In this document: positions 1 through 8,160 of the stretch, piece after piece
Numbering within the stretch: position 1 is the first letter of the stretch
Layout of the letters: each line of letters opens with the position of its first letter
Assembly: GCF_001861355.1 (NCBI RefSeq)
Contig: NZ_MASN01000037.1
Location: 1 to 64,000, forward strand
DNA from: Natrialba sp. SSL1
Lineage (GTDB): Archaea > Halobacteriota > Halobacteria > Halobacteriales > Natrialbaceae
Direction: 5' to 3'
Length of the DNA: 64,000 nucleotides
Made by a program: the position numbers and the translations under genes
Notes under the pieces: model-generated
Databases searched by the model: none
Told to the model about the DNA's origin: nothing
Seen by the model: only the letters and a program-made list of their open reading frames with translations

Positions 1-26
1 TTGCCGCACCTTGATTTTCTTTCGAC

Positions 27-55
27 CGCTACACCAACCAGCGACAGCTGTAGCG
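27..55 (-). terminator. Hairpin beyond the end of the tail operon
   Basis: A 7-bp perfect inverted repeat (CGCTACA at 27-33, TGTAGCG at 49-55, 15-nt loop) lies about 35 bases past the last tail gene. No T-run follows on the minus strand, so a terminator role is uncertain. The same arm sequence occurs in the larger viral hairpin at 19111-19180. Confidence 0.35.
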
Positions 56-76
56 CTCGCAAAAGAAGTCGGAAAT

Positions 77-100
77 AGAGAAAAGCGTTATCGCTTCTCT
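77..100 (-). terminator. Hairpin at the stop codon of the last tail gene
   Basis: AAGCG at 83-87 pairs with CGCTT at 92-96, and AGAG at 77-80 pairs with CTCT at 97-100 across a two-base bulge. It overlaps the stop codon at 88-90 and runs into a T-rich stretch on the minus strand. It is a weak terminator candidate. Confidence 0.35.
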
Positions 101-2076
101 CGAGTGAGATCACGCTGCGTGGATCCAAGCCGATCGACGAGCATCGCTCGACTGTCGAAGTCCAGCAGTGCGTTGCCGCCGCCGAACTGATCTGAATACC
201 GCAGTTCCTCGAGGTCGACCCATGCATCCCACGTGTCGACGTAGTAGCGGGGTCCGGGCAAGATCAGCGTCGGCGCGGCCTCAATCGTGCCTGTGATCTC
301 TGCCTGGTCAACGGCCTCGAGCAACTTCTGGGTCGCGACGGTCGCCCGGTCAGCCTCAGTCTCGAGATCGTTCCGGATGTCTGTGTACTCGAGGCGCTCG
401 TTCACGCGGTCGATTTCGTCGGCATCCCCCCGCGTTGTCACCGGCCGCTCACCGGTCTCCTCATCACGGGGGCCTTTGATCGTGACCGCGTTCCAGTAGT
501 TCTCTGTCGTCACATTCCGGTCCCGATCGATCGCGTGCCAGTCGGCCTCAAGTTCCCACGTGCCGCGCTGGTACGACCGCACCTGTATCGGCCCGTCCTC
601 CGATGGAATCAATGTGAACCGATAGTCTCCGCGTGAGTGGAGTTCTTGCAGGTTCGCAAGATCGTTGTCCTCGAAGCGGTCGTCTTCGATCACTCCGAGG
701 CTCGAGAGGTCGACCTTGAGGATCCAGTCGGTCACGTCCTGGCCGGCGTAGCCGTAGCGTGGCGTCGCATCCTGCAGTCCATCCGGTTCGTGGGGGGACA
801 ACCGGACCCGGCCCTGAACGGTCGTCGTCGCGACGTTGTCGTTCGCGACGGCGATCGAGGTGGTGTTGTTTTCACTGCCGTCAGCTGGCAGCCAGGTCTC
901 GCCGTCGAAACTGATCTGGATGCGCTGATCCCTGCTCATGCCGCTCATCGAGACGGTGAGTTTGCCCGAGTCCACGTGGCTTCCGGCGTCGATCGCCCCG
1001 GTCTCGAGCTCGATCGGCGCGTACTCGCGAGGGTAGTTGAAGTAGCCGCCTGGCTCGTGGACCTCGCTGCTGAAGTTCGCGATGTCGTGGAACCGCTGGT
1101 CGTAGACCACGACGTCGTCAATGACGTAATCGCTGTCCCCGTCAGAACTCGTTTCCTGAAAGACGACGCCGCCTCCGTCGAAGTCGCCAGAATAGTTCGA
1201 TGCGACGAGGGAGCTGTAGTCGGCCCACTGCGGTTCCGTATTCTCTGAGAGACTCCACTCGACGATCTCTGTTCCGTCAAATTCCACTCGGAACGTGTGG
1301 GTCCCTCCGGCCCAGACCCCTTCTCGGACAGCAAATCCGATGTGTTCGTTCGGTATTGAATAGGACAACGAGAACGACGCGTTCGTATTTACTGCTGCTG
1401 CCTCGCCACCTGAATAGCGATCGTCGGTATCGTCTCCCGAGAGATCCGCGTGCTGGCAGGTGGGGAGATGCTTAATTCCCTTCTCTGTGAGCTCGATCGG
1501 GAGGTTCTGGAGATCTATCTCCGTATCGTCGTCCTCGAGGTCGTACCCACCAACGACTACGAATAGGTCGTCGAAGTGCTCGGCATCGGTTGGAGACTGG
1601 ACGACCACGTCCTCCGCGATGATTCGCGGCTCGGCATCGTCGACTTGCGCTTCGAAACCATCGACGCGGGACCAGTAGTCGTAGAGGGCGTCTGGTACGC
1701 TTATGTTCTGGTAGTGGACGTCGCTGCTACCGACCATAAGGTAGTAGCCGGCGTCCTCACCCTCGAGGGAGAGCTCTCCCGTGTTCTCGGTATAGGACGT
1801 GTTATGGAGGGGGCCTGGAGCGAGCGCGAGGTCCTCGTGGCCGTAGTGCTCGTCGGAGACGTAGATCTTCGTCTTTGCCTTCGCCTGCGCGAACTGCTCA
1901 ATCGCCTGGGCTTGCTCGTCGGTCACGCCGGCCGTATCAACTGACCAGAGGCCAACTGCAGTGTGACGGGGCTCGATATTGATCGGATCGACGGCCTGGA
2001 TCGCGAGGTGGTCAGTCTCGCCGAGGGGCGTATCCAGCGGCTCCTCGGTCTCGAGAATGAGCAGGTAGGATGGCAT
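88..2076 (-). CDS. Tail tip / receptor-binding structural protein (putative)
   Basis: This 662-aa acidic, beta-rich protein is the last and largest gene of the tail block, the place where viruses of this type encode tail-tip or host-recognition proteins. Residues about 225-330 look like a concanavalin/LamG-type jelly roll (alternating aromatic strands around FSLSYSIPNEHIGF). Residues about 350-470 form further beta segments, and about 560-620 is charged and helical. There is no signal peptide or membrane segment. It follows the upstream gene with no gap (2077). The structural role is inferred from position and composition; no enzymatic motif is visible, so depolymerase activity cannot be claimed. 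Confidence 0.6.
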   Translation of the reverse strand: MPSYLLILETEEPLDTPLGETDHLAIQAVDPINIEPRHTAVGLWSVDTAGVTDEQAQAIEQFAQAKAKTKIYVSDEHYGHEDLALAPGPLHNTSYTENTGELSLEGEDAGYYLMVGSSDVHYQNISVPDALYDYWSRVDGFEAQVDDAEPRIIAEDVVVQSPTDAEHFDDLFVVVGGYDLEDDDTEIDLQNLPIELTEKGIKHLPTCQHADLSGDDTDDRYSGGEAAAVNTNASFSLSYSIPNEHIGFAVREGVWAGGTHTFRVEFDGTEIVEWSLSENTEPQWADYSSLVASNYSGDFDGGGVVFQETSSDGDSDYVIDDVVVYDQRFHDIANFSSEVHEPGGYFNYPREYAPIELETGAIDAGSHVDSGKLTVSMSGMSRDQRIQISFDGETWLPADGSENNTTSIAVANDNVATTTVQGRVRLSPHEPDGLQDATPRYGYAGQDVTDWILKVDLSSLGVIEDDRFEDNDLANLQELHSRGDYRFTLIPSEDGPIQVRSYQRGTWELEADWHAIDRDRNVTTENYWNAVTIKGPRDEETGERPVTTRGDADEIDRVNERLEYTDIRNDLETEADRATVATQKLLEAVDQAEITGTIEAAPTLILPGPRYYVDTWDAWVDLEELRYSDQFGGGNALLDFDSRAMLVDRLGSTQRDLTREKR

Positions 2077-2373
2077 CTATTCCCCGTCTTCGTTTTTCGC
2101 TTTCAGTTCCTCGTACCGGTCTTTAACGGCATCACGGTCGTCGTACTCCTCTAGATTGTCGTCGCTATGAACGTTGATATACCCCAGCCAGTGGTAGCAC
2201 TCGCGGACTCGTCGGGCTACGTCAGTCTCAACAGGGACGTTTGCATCCTCTGGCAACTCGAAGTGCTCCGGAACTCCTGTCTCTGGCGTGAGATGCATCG
2301 CTTGCAGTGCAATGTCTCCATCTGACGGGTTCCATTCGACCTTCTGACCCGCGTTTGATTCTCGATCGTACAT
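2077..2373 (-). CDS. Small tail-region protein of unknown function
   Basis: A 98-aa acidic soluble protein sits between the fibre-like gene and the tail-tip gene. The N-terminal half contains a short segment about using and binding (NAGQKVEWNPSDGDIALQAM); the C-terminal half is helical and highly charged (YEELKAKNEDGE). I chose the ATG at 2373; a GTG at 2382 would overlap the upstream stop (GTGA) and is equally compatible with translational coupling. The location suggests a virion or tail-fibre accessory protein, but nothing in the sequence fixes a function. Confidence 0.6.
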   Translation of the reverse strand: MYDRESNAGQKVEWNPSDGDIALQAMHLTPETGVPEHFELPEDANVPVETDVARRVRECYHWLGYINVHSDDNLEEYDDRDAVKDRYEELKAKNEDGE

Positions 2374-2378
2374 CACTC

Positions 2379-2879
2379 TCACTCGCTCACCACAAACCCA
2401 CCGAGATGCAGGTAGGAATTCGTATCATCGACACCGATCTCAACACCGTCTCCAAATACCACCTCTGCCCCGTGACCAGTAGAGCCTCTCCCCACCGATT
2501 CACCGTCAATCTCTAAATCGTCGGTAGACCCGATTAGCGTCACCCGCCATACCTCGCCGGCAGGGACTGTGACACTCTCACTATCAGTCAGCGTCTCGCT
2601 GATTGCTGTGTTCCCAACCCCCTCGTCAAATTTCCACCCTCCCAAGTAAATATGTTGGCCGGTAGTGAATCCATCATTTTCAATCACATCGCCACCTGTA
2701 AAAACAGTCTGCGCACCCGTATCGTCCTCCTGCCCGGATGTCTCACCATTCAACACCATATCACCGGTCCTCCCCAGTAGCGTCACCCGCCACACTTCTC
2801 CACTGGGCACCGTAGTTGATTCTTCTCCGCCGATTGATACACTGACTGTCTCTGTCGGTATTTGGATATTTGGATTCAT
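2379..2879 (-). CDS. Tail fibre-like protein with a duplicated beta module
   Basis: This 166-aa protein consists of two similar modules of roughly 75 residues. Each begins with a strand such as VPSGEVWRVTLLGRTGD or VPAGEVWRVTLIGSTDD and ends with YLGGWKF or HLGGFVV. The arrangement fits a small trimeric fibre or decoration protein. The ATG at 2879 follows the upstream stop by one base; a GTG at 2888 is an alternative. Its base composition is a little more AT-rich than neighbouring viral genes (for example at 2590-2710), as often seen for exchangeable host-range modules. Function is inferred. Confidence 0.6.
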   Translation of the reverse strand: MNPNIQIPTETVSVSIGGEESTTVPSGEVWRVTLLGRTGDMVLNGETSGQEDDTGAQTVFTGGDVIENDGFTTGQHIYLGGWKFDEGVGNTAISETLTDSESVTVPAGEVWRVTLIGSTDDLEIDGESVGRGSTGHGAEVVFGDGVEIGVDDTNSYLHLGGFVVSE

Positions 2880-2880
2880 T

Positions 2881-3750
2881 TTACACACCCCGAATGAAAT
2901 ACGCAGATAGCGCTATCTCTTCGACAGTCTCCTCGGTAACATCTCCTGGCGATCCATAGCCTATACCATCTCCAGACACTTCCAGGACTTGCCCATCGTC
3001 GCCATCTGACGCCGACAGGTCGACCGCCTCCAGTGTGTCCGGACCACCGGCGTGATGTCGCTCAGCGTGGTCCTCGTCGTGATGAGCGGCCGACTCTGAG
3101 GCGTGATCATTAATCGCCTGTGATACATCGTTCTTGCCTTGGATGGCCCCGTCTGCACCGTGTGTTTCCGACGTCTCGATGTGACTGCCGAGCGCGTCCT
3201 CGAGCGCATCGATCTCGGCCTTCCGAGCGACATCCGTATCGCTCTCGGGCGCACTCGCCACCGACGCCTCCTCGAACGCCGCCGAGACAACCGACAGCGT
3301 ATGGACGTCTAACTCGGAGGTCAGCCGCCGATCGGTCACATCGCCGTCTTCGAGCGATGTCGTGTACTGATCGACCCAGACCTCAGCGATCGGCGCCCCG
3401 GGCACCGCGACCAACGCCACCGGCGCGGGCATTCGGGCCCGCCGCCCTTCGCCGCCAATCGCTTCGTTCTCGGTGCCTTGCGCGACCTGGACCACTCCGT
3501 CGCCGTCGACGTAGATGACGTCCTTCCGCGGGAGTTCCTTTCCGATATCCAACTCCACGGTCTGCGCGTCGACATCGACCGTCGCGCCGGCGACGAACGC
3601 TTCGCCGGAGTCAATCTCGAGTTCCATCCCGTCGCCGACGCTGACCTCGAGGCCGTCGACGTGGCCGTAGCCATGCAACAGCGCGGTCAACTGGTTGTAA
3701 TCAACGGCGTGCGTTGCATCGCCGAGTTCAATGGTGAAGCGTTCAGTCAT
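2881..3750 (-). CDS. Tail fibre / baseplate-type structural protein
   Basis: The 289-aa protein starts with a beta-rich half (residues 1-150, containing DVIYVDGDGVVQVAQGT), as in phage proteins that describe a default value and its origin. A helical linker follows at about 160-190, then a histidine-rich stretch (HASESAAHHDEDHAERHHA) of the type common in halovirus fibres, and a short C-terminal beta tail. It overlaps the preceding gene by 8 bases. The stretch of alternating His and Asp residues suggests metal-stabilised trimerisation, which is my inference. No catalytic motif is visible. Confidence 0.65.
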   Translation of the reverse strand: MTERFTIELGDATHAVDYNQLTALLHGYGHVDGLEVSVGDGMELEIDSGEAFVAGATVDVDAQTVELDIGKELPRKDVIYVDGDGVVQVAQGTENEAIGGEGRRARMPAPVALVAVPGAPIAEVWVDQYTTSLEDGDVTDRRLTSELDVHTLSVVSAAFEEASVASAPESDTDVARKAEIDALEDALGSHIETSETHGADGAIQGKNDVSQAINDHASESAAHHDEDHAERHHAGGPDTLEAVDLSASDGDDGQVLEVSGDGIGYGSPGDVTEETVEEIALSAYFIRGV

Positions 3751-4306
3751 TGGTTTCCTCCGGGTACTGGATTCCGACGGGGCTCAACCCGTCGAGCAAT
3801 TCCTCGCGCGTTTCGTATTCGTGTAACTTGCTGAGCATGGTTATCTCAAAGTCGATCTGAAAGACGCTGTCCTTGCCGACGTTGACCGTCTCATCCTCGC
3901 CGCCGGTGATGAGCGCCCACATGCCGGGGTTGTAGTGGATGGTCTCACCCGGCTCGAGCGGTACGATATGGCTCTCGACCGGCCACTCCTCGAGTGGGTT
4001 TTCGTGGACCGCGATTGCGTTGCCGATCAGCTGGTAGCTCGAGCCTTCACCGGCGTACTCGAGGTAGTCTCGGAGTCGTTCGTAGCGGGTGACGCGGCCG
4101 GTGAGGTCTTCGTCGCCCCACGAGCCGCCGTTGGTCTCGCCCCAGAGGGTGCCCTCATCTCCCCATTGACCGCCGACGTCACTGCCCCACTCCCAGTCGC
4201 CGCGGATGACGACTTCGAGCGTCTGCTCGCCGCCACGGGCGTAGGTCGGTTGTCCTTCGATCCAGTCGACGGGGATCCCGTCGATAAACCACGGGACATC
4301 GGTCAT
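3743..4306 (-). CDS. Distal tail / tail-tip protein (putative)
   Basis: This 187-aa protein is encoded directly after the tape measure gene (its start abuts the tape-measure stop at 4307), the usual place for distal tail proteins. Residues 40-65 are rich in Trp and Gly (GSDVGGQWGDEGTLWGET), and the remainder is beta-rich with IHYNPGMWALITGG near residue 130. It shows no membrane segment. The position supports a tail hub or Dit-like role; sequence alone does not distinguish these. Confidence 0.55.
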   Translation of the reverse strand: MTDVPWFIDGIPVDWIEGQPTYARGGEQTLEVVIRGDWEWGSDVGGQWGDEGTLWGETNGGSWGDEDLTGRVTRYERLRDYLEYAGEGSSYQLIGNAIAVHENPLEEWPVESHIVPLEPGETIHYNPGMWALITGGEDETVNVGKDSVFQIDFEITMLSKLHEYETREELLDGLSPVGIQYPEETND

Positions 4307-6133
4307 CTATCGCCCACCCCGATTCCGGCGGGCGTCAGTTCGGAGGCGGGCTTCGACATCGTCCAGCGTTGCGACGTCGCCCTCAATCTCGAGCGGGCCG
4401 GAGAGTTCGAGCGACATCCCCTCAAGCGCATCGCGTAGCGCACTTGCGGAGATACCACCGCCCGATCCCCCAGATCCGTTGGACGCAGACGTCGTTTCAT
4501 CCATCCCAGATTGCAACGCACCGGCGTTATCGACCATACTGCTGGCCATCGTCTCGGGGACGGCCGCCCCAGCGGCAGTGAGTTCGCTAAACCGGCCACG
4601 GTCGGCGTCCGAACTGGGGAGGTACTCGCCGGCTGCGCCAGTCATGTCGTCAAGCGCGCCGCGAACGTCCGGGATTTTGTCCCGGACACCGCCAACAAAA
4701 CCGTCGACAACATCCTCGCCGCGGTCGGTGAAGTCACTGACCGACGGGAGCGCGTCCATCATCTCGTCGCGCTTGTCACTGATGATGTTGCCAGGATTCC
4801 AGCGGTCGAGGGTGTTCGATGCCATCTCTCGCGCTTCGCCGAGACCGCTCGGGATTGCGTCGCGGACATCGTCGACCGGACCGAGCATCGCATCGCGCTT
4901 GTCCGAAAGCGTGTCGCCCGGACTCCAATCTGTGAGGATGTAATCGGCGGTGTCGATCACCCACTCGATCCCGTCGGCGAGCGTCTCGAGTCCGCCCATG
5001 ATCATCTCGACACCCGTCTCGGTCCGTTCCTGGATGCCACCGATATCGCGCTCCCAGGCCGCGTAGAGCAACGCACTGGCTGCGGCGATACCGAGGACTG
5101 CTGCAGTGACCGGCAGGGCCGCAGCGGAGACGGTCGCGAACGATGGAGCAACCGCAGAGACGTTGACCGTCGACATCGTCATCAGGCCGATACCAGCTGC
5201 CTGTGCTGCCGGAGCGATCGCATCCAGCGGACCGAGGTAACCTGAGGCAGCCAGTCGGGCGTCATCGAACCGCGCCCGGAGACGGTCCATCGTCGAGACG
5301 TTATCGGAGACGGCAGCAGCGTGATCGTCGGTGATACCTTCAGCATCTTCGACTTGCGCATTCCAATCGTCGACCGCGTCTTCGCCGAGGCCAAGCTCTT
5401 CCTGCAGCGCTTCGAGATTACCGTCTGCAGCGTCGACTGCCTGATTAAAGTTCGATTCGAGCTGTTGGCCAGAATAGCCAGTTTCGTCCGCGAACTGCGA
5501 CATCAGGCCCGCGACCTCCGAGGACTGCAGCCCCATCTCCTCGAGTTCGCCGAAGTCAAGCCTCGAGAGTGTGCTTCCGATGTCCTCGATGGACATGTTC
5601 GTCTCGCGGGCAGCGAGCGTGAACGCGTCCTGCTCTTCGACAAGCGCATCGAGATCGCCGTCAAGTGCGTTGATCGAGGGGGCGAGGTTCTCGGTGATGG
5701 ACGAGGCACTCGAGTCGGTCGCGTCGCCGACGTTGTCAGCAGCTGTCGCAACCTCTTCCATCCGCTCGGGCGTGTCGACCATGCCCGAGAGGTTGTCCAT
5801 CGACTGTGTGACATCCTCGAGTGGCGATGTCGCATCAGACATGCTCGTCGCGAGGTCGCGGGTCTCATCGCTCGTCATCCCCATTGTTTCAGCCGTCCGG
5901 TCGAGGCTCTCTCGCGTTTCTCGCGTGTCGTCGAGGATGCCTTGCGCAGCCGTTCCGAGGCCGGCCAGCGCACCACCGGCCGCGACACCGGCAGGTTCGA
6001 CGTTGAGCAGTGAATCAGACATCGTATCGGTCGATCCCGCGACGTCCTCGCTGGCATCGGCTGCGTCGTCGGCTTCGGAGACGTAGCTGCTCGCGTCGAG
6101 CGCCATCCGACTGGTCAGATGTTCAAATGTCAT
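4307..6133 (-). CDS. Tail tape measure protein
   Basis: This 608-aa, mostly alpha-helical protein sets tail length in tailed viruses and is ejected with the genome. It is rich in Ala, Asp and Glu, has long coiled-coil segments (about 20-300) and a hydrophobic block at about residues 315-365 (ALPVTAAVLGIAAASALLYA) typical of tape measures. The C-terminal 150 residues contain degenerate repeats of the GVRDKIPDV type. Its ATG overlaps the stop of the T frame as ATGA (6130-6133). At about 0.15 nm per residue it would predict a tail near 90 nm, an estimate based on the general rule and not measured here. Confidence 0.9.
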   Translation of the reverse strand: MTFEHLTSRMALDASSYVSEADDAADASEDVAGSTDTMSDSLLNVEPAGVAAGGALAGLGTAAQGILDDTRETRESLDRTAETMGMTSDETRDLATSMSDATSPLEDVTQSMDNLSGMVDTPERMEEVATAADNVGDATDSSASSITENLAPSINALDGDLDALVEEQDAFTLAARETNMSIEDIGSTLSRLDFGELEEMGLQSSEVAGLMSQFADETGYSGQQLESNFNQAVDAADGNLEALQEELGLGEDAVDDWNAQVEDAEGITDDHAAAVSDNVSTMDRLRARFDDARLAASGYLGPLDAIAPAAQAAGIGLMTMSTVNVSAVAPSFATVSAAALPVTAAVLGIAAASALLYAAWERDIGGIQERTETGVEMIMGGLETLADGIEWVIDTADYILTDWSPGDTLSDKRDAMLGPVDDVRDAIPSGLGEAREMASNTLDRWNPGNIISDKRDEMMDALPSVSDFTDRGEDVVDGFVGGVRDKIPDVRGALDDMTGAAGEYLPSSDADRGRFSELTAAGAAVPETMASSMVDNAGALQSGMDETTSASNGSGGSGGGISASALRDALEGMSLELSGPLEIEGDVATLDDVEARLRTDARRNRGGR

Positions 6134-6306
6134 GCGTATCGCTCACTCGTCCGTTGGCGTCTCTGCTCGAGTTTCTCGCATTGTTTTCGGTACCAAAACT
6201 GCCACCAGCGCTGCTCCTGCTCGTCGAGCCGCGCCCAATCCTCGAGCGTCCAGTTCTGGAGATTGCAGATCTCCCCGATCTCTTGGCCGACCGGGGACTG
6301 TGCTAC
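6130..6306 (-). CDS. T extension of the tail-assembly chaperone, expressed by -1 frameshift
   Basis: This 58-codon reading frame lies -1 relative to the upstream chaperone gene, begins inside it and ends by ATGA overlap with the tape measure gene. It has no credible start of its own. The encoded segment (VAQSPVGQEIG to the Arg-rich end) contains a W-rich helix, EQRWWQFWYRKQ, like the T parts of gpGT fusions. Slippage at A_AAA_AAG (6306-6312), one codon before the G-frame stop, would produce a fusion of about 202 aa. In lambda and relatives both G and GT are needed to assemble the tail around the tape measure. Confidence 0.85.
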   Translation of the reverse strand, partial: VAQSPVGQEIGEICNLQNWTLEDWARLDEQEQRWWQFWYRKQCEKLEQRRQRTSERYA

Positions 6307-6312
6307 TTTTTT
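6272..6312 (-). promoter_or_regulatory. Programmed -1 ribosomal frameshift site with downstream stem
   Basis: In the zero frame the chaperone gene ends ACA AAA AAG TAG, so bases 6312-6306 form the canonical heptamer A_AAA_AAG immediately before the stop at 6303-6305. Eight bases downstream, TCCCCG (6297-6292) can pair with CGGGGA (6277-6272) around a 14-nt loop, giving the spacer and stem expected for a stimulator. The -1 frame continues with V-A-Q-S and matches the T frame exactly. Confidence 0.85.
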
Positions 6313-6737
6313 GTCTCGTTCACCGTGAGTGACCGACCCTCGTGGTTGACGAGATCGAGGATTGCGATCATGCGTGCGACCGAGAAGTGTCGCTCCCACC
6401 AGTCGACATCGGCGAACTCAGGTTTACTGTACTCGGCAGCGGTCGCGTAGATCCGGTCGAGTGCCTCGTCGAACTCCTCCTCGACGTTCTCCTCGTCGAT
6501 GTTCTCGAGGTGCTCGCGGCAGAGCGTCGCGAACTGCGAGGCCTCGCGATTGAACGGGCGGAACGGCATTGTCTCCTTGCCGATCGGAACCTCGATCGAT
6601 TCCTCGGCCAGCTGGCGCTCGAGGCGCTGCTGGAGTGAGCCAATCTCTTGGAGTTCTTCGCGACGTTCGGCTTCCTGCTCGTCGCGTTGCTCGACCGAGT
6701 CAGCGACGGCGCTGGCGTTCGCGAGCGTTGCCCCCAT
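6303..6737 (-). CDS. Tail-assembly chaperone (gpG-like)
   Basis: The 144-aa, strongly charged helical protein lies between tail tube and tape measure, the invariable place of gpG-type chaperones. Residues 20-55 form a coiled coil rich in Glu and Gln, and the centre contains MPFRPFNREASQFATLC. It ends NETKK at a slippery heptamer that shifts a fraction of ribosomes into the T frame. I chose the ATG at 6737 with GGAG about 10 bases upstream; a GTG at 6743 overlapping the tube-gene stop (GTGA) is an alternative that adds two residues. Confidence 0.85.
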   Translation of the reverse strand: MGATLANASAVADSVEQRDEQEAERREELQEIGSLQQRLERQLAEESIEVPIGKETMPFRPFNREASQFATLCREHLENIDEENVEEEFDEALDRIYATAAEYSKPEFADVDWWERHFSVARMIAILDLVNHEGRSLTVNETKK

Positions 6738-6739
6738 GA

Positions 6740-7306
6740 TCACTCATCTCCGTTGTCGGGGTAGTAGTCGATGTAGATCGGATCACCCTCGACCCACCAC
6801 GTCCAAGACACCTGCGGCGGCGTCTCACTGGGATCGATCTCGGGGCTGGTGAGTTCGAGGTCGTCAAGCCGGTGGCAGAGTTCGCTGTCCTCGAGGAGAT
6901 CGATTTCGTCGCCGGCTTTCAGCCGCTTGAGGACGTCGTCCTTGAAGTAGGCCATTCCGACCCACTCGTCGTTGCCGTAGCCGATGCGGCGATCCTCGGT
7001 CTTGAACGTGATCGCCATTCCGTTCTCATCCTCAACGGCGACCCCGATCTTCTCGAGACCGCTGAGGTCGGTTGCGATCGCCGACGAGACCTCCGCATCG
7101 ACGGTGTTGTTCGTCCGGTAGCGGCGCGTTCTGCGCGTAGCGCCGGGGTTGAAGTCCTCGTCATCCTCGTCGATCGGGATGGAGAGGTCGTCTTTATCTG
7201 CGAGCGCGAGCCCGGTGTACTCGGGATCTGTTCCACTTTCGTCTGCATGGAAGACGAGGACCTGTGAGCCCTCGACTTCCAGATCGCTGGTGATGTCGGT
7301 TGCCAT
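6740..7306 (-). CDS. Major tail (tube) protein
   Basis: The 188-aa protein is encoded between the tail terminator and the chaperone gene, as in most siphoviruses. It is predicted beta-rich and acidic, with segments such as GSQVLVFHADESG, YTGLALADKDDLSIPI and the C-terminal VSWTWWVEGDPIYIDYYP. The true start is the ATG at 7306; the longer frame upstream is the antisense of the preceding gene and has Arg-rich shadow composition. The assignment rests on order, size and fold type and not on a recognised family motif. Confidence 0.75.
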   Translation of the reverse strand: MATDITSDLEVEGSQVLVFHADESGTDPEYTGLALADKDDLSIPIDEDDEDFNPGATRRTRRYRTNNTVDAEVSSAIATDLSGLEKIGVAVEDENGMAITFKTEDRRIGYGNDEWVGMAYFKDDVLKRLKAGDEIDLLEDSELCHRLDDLELTSPEIDPSETPPQVSWTWWVEGDPIYIDYYPDNGDE

Positions 7307-7329
7307 ATGTGATGTTGTTGTAGTAGTTA

Positions 7330-7800
7330 TCAGGCGATACGCCGAATCTCGAACGTCTTCCCGGCGACAAACCGGTTGATCGTATCGTCGAATGTTGGAT
7401 CGGTCCCACCGGTTTCGCCATCCCAGTACCAGCCGGCGACGCGGTCGTTGCCGACCGCGGCGATCGCGTCGAGGACGTCGTCGGGCCACGTCGTCAGCTG
7501 TGACCGGCCGATCGATGGCCGGTACTCGAAGCCGATCTGGACGTTGAAGCTGGCCTCCGTTCGCAGGTTTCGCGGCTCTTCGGTCTCGGTTCGGACCATC
7601 ACGTGGACGACGACGTCGGGTGGATCCGGTGCGCCGTCGTCTTCGTGCCAGGCCCGCGAGACGAATGCCGGCACGATCACGTCGCCACCATCATCGATCC
7701 CGTCGACGGCCTCAAGGAGGTCGGTCAGCTGGTCGTTGGTCGCAAGCCGAGTGAGGATCTCTCCGCGGAGTTCACGGATTCGCGGCCGATGGTCGCTCAC
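7330..7800 (-). CDS. Tail terminator / tail completion protein
   Basis: This 156-aa protein has the size and alpha/beta make-up of tail terminators, which cap the tail tube and join it to the neck. It starts with a helical segment (RIRELRGEILTRLATNDQL), continues with strands such as PDVVVHVMVRTE and FNVQIGFEYR, and ends FEIRRIA. It overlaps the HK97-gp10-like gene upstream by four bases (ATGA at 7797-7800) and is followed by the tail tube gene, which supports the call. Confidence 0.75.
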   Translation of the reverse strand: MSDHRPRIRELRGEILTRLATNDQLTDLLEAVDGIDDGGDVIVPAFVSRAWHEDDGAPDPPDVVVHVMVRTETEEPRNLRTEASFNVQIGFEYRPSIGRSQLTTWPDDVLDAIAAVGNDRVAGWYWDGETGGTDPTFDDTINRFVAGKTFEIRRIA

Positions 7801-8159
7801 TGCTCCATCACCTCTTCGTGGATCGCCTCGAGTGCGTCACGGATCGTTCCGCGTTCCTCTCGAAGTGAGGGAGCGAGAAACGGCTGCGTGAATTCGACAA
7901 TCCCGGCGTACTCGGCCTCGTCGTTGCCCCACATGATGATGACTGTCGACTCGTCGACCTGCTCGACCTCGACATCCATCGTAGCCGACAGCAGCCCGGT
8001 GTCTTTCGGGGCGTTCTCGGTGATCGTGCCGAGGACCTCAACACCGGCGACGGCAGCGTACTGCTCCATCGCGCTTTCGAGGCGTGGCTCCATCGAACGG
8101 AACCACTCGACCTGTGTCGCGGGCGTCACATCGGACGTCCACTCGAATTCGGCGTGCAT
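7797..8159 (-). CDS. HK97 gp10-like head-tail joining protein
   Basis: The 120-aa protein contains the signature of the gp10-like family: a helical N-terminus, then APKDTGLLSATMDVEVEQ, a beta hairpin (STVIIMWGNDEAEYAGIVEF) and TQPFLAPSLRE before a C-terminal helix. Family members take part in neck completion between head and tail. The ATG at 8159 lies one base after the upstream gene's stop; the longer upstream frame is a shadow. Position between head completion and tail terminator genes agrees with the family. Confidence 0.85.
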   Translation of the reverse strand: MHAEFEWTSDVTPATQVEWFRSMEPRLESAMEQYAAVAGVEVLGTITENAPKDTGLLSATMDVEVEQVDESTVIIMWGNDEAEYAGIVEFTQPFLAPSLREERGTIRDALEAIHEEVMEQ

Positions 8160-8160
8160 C

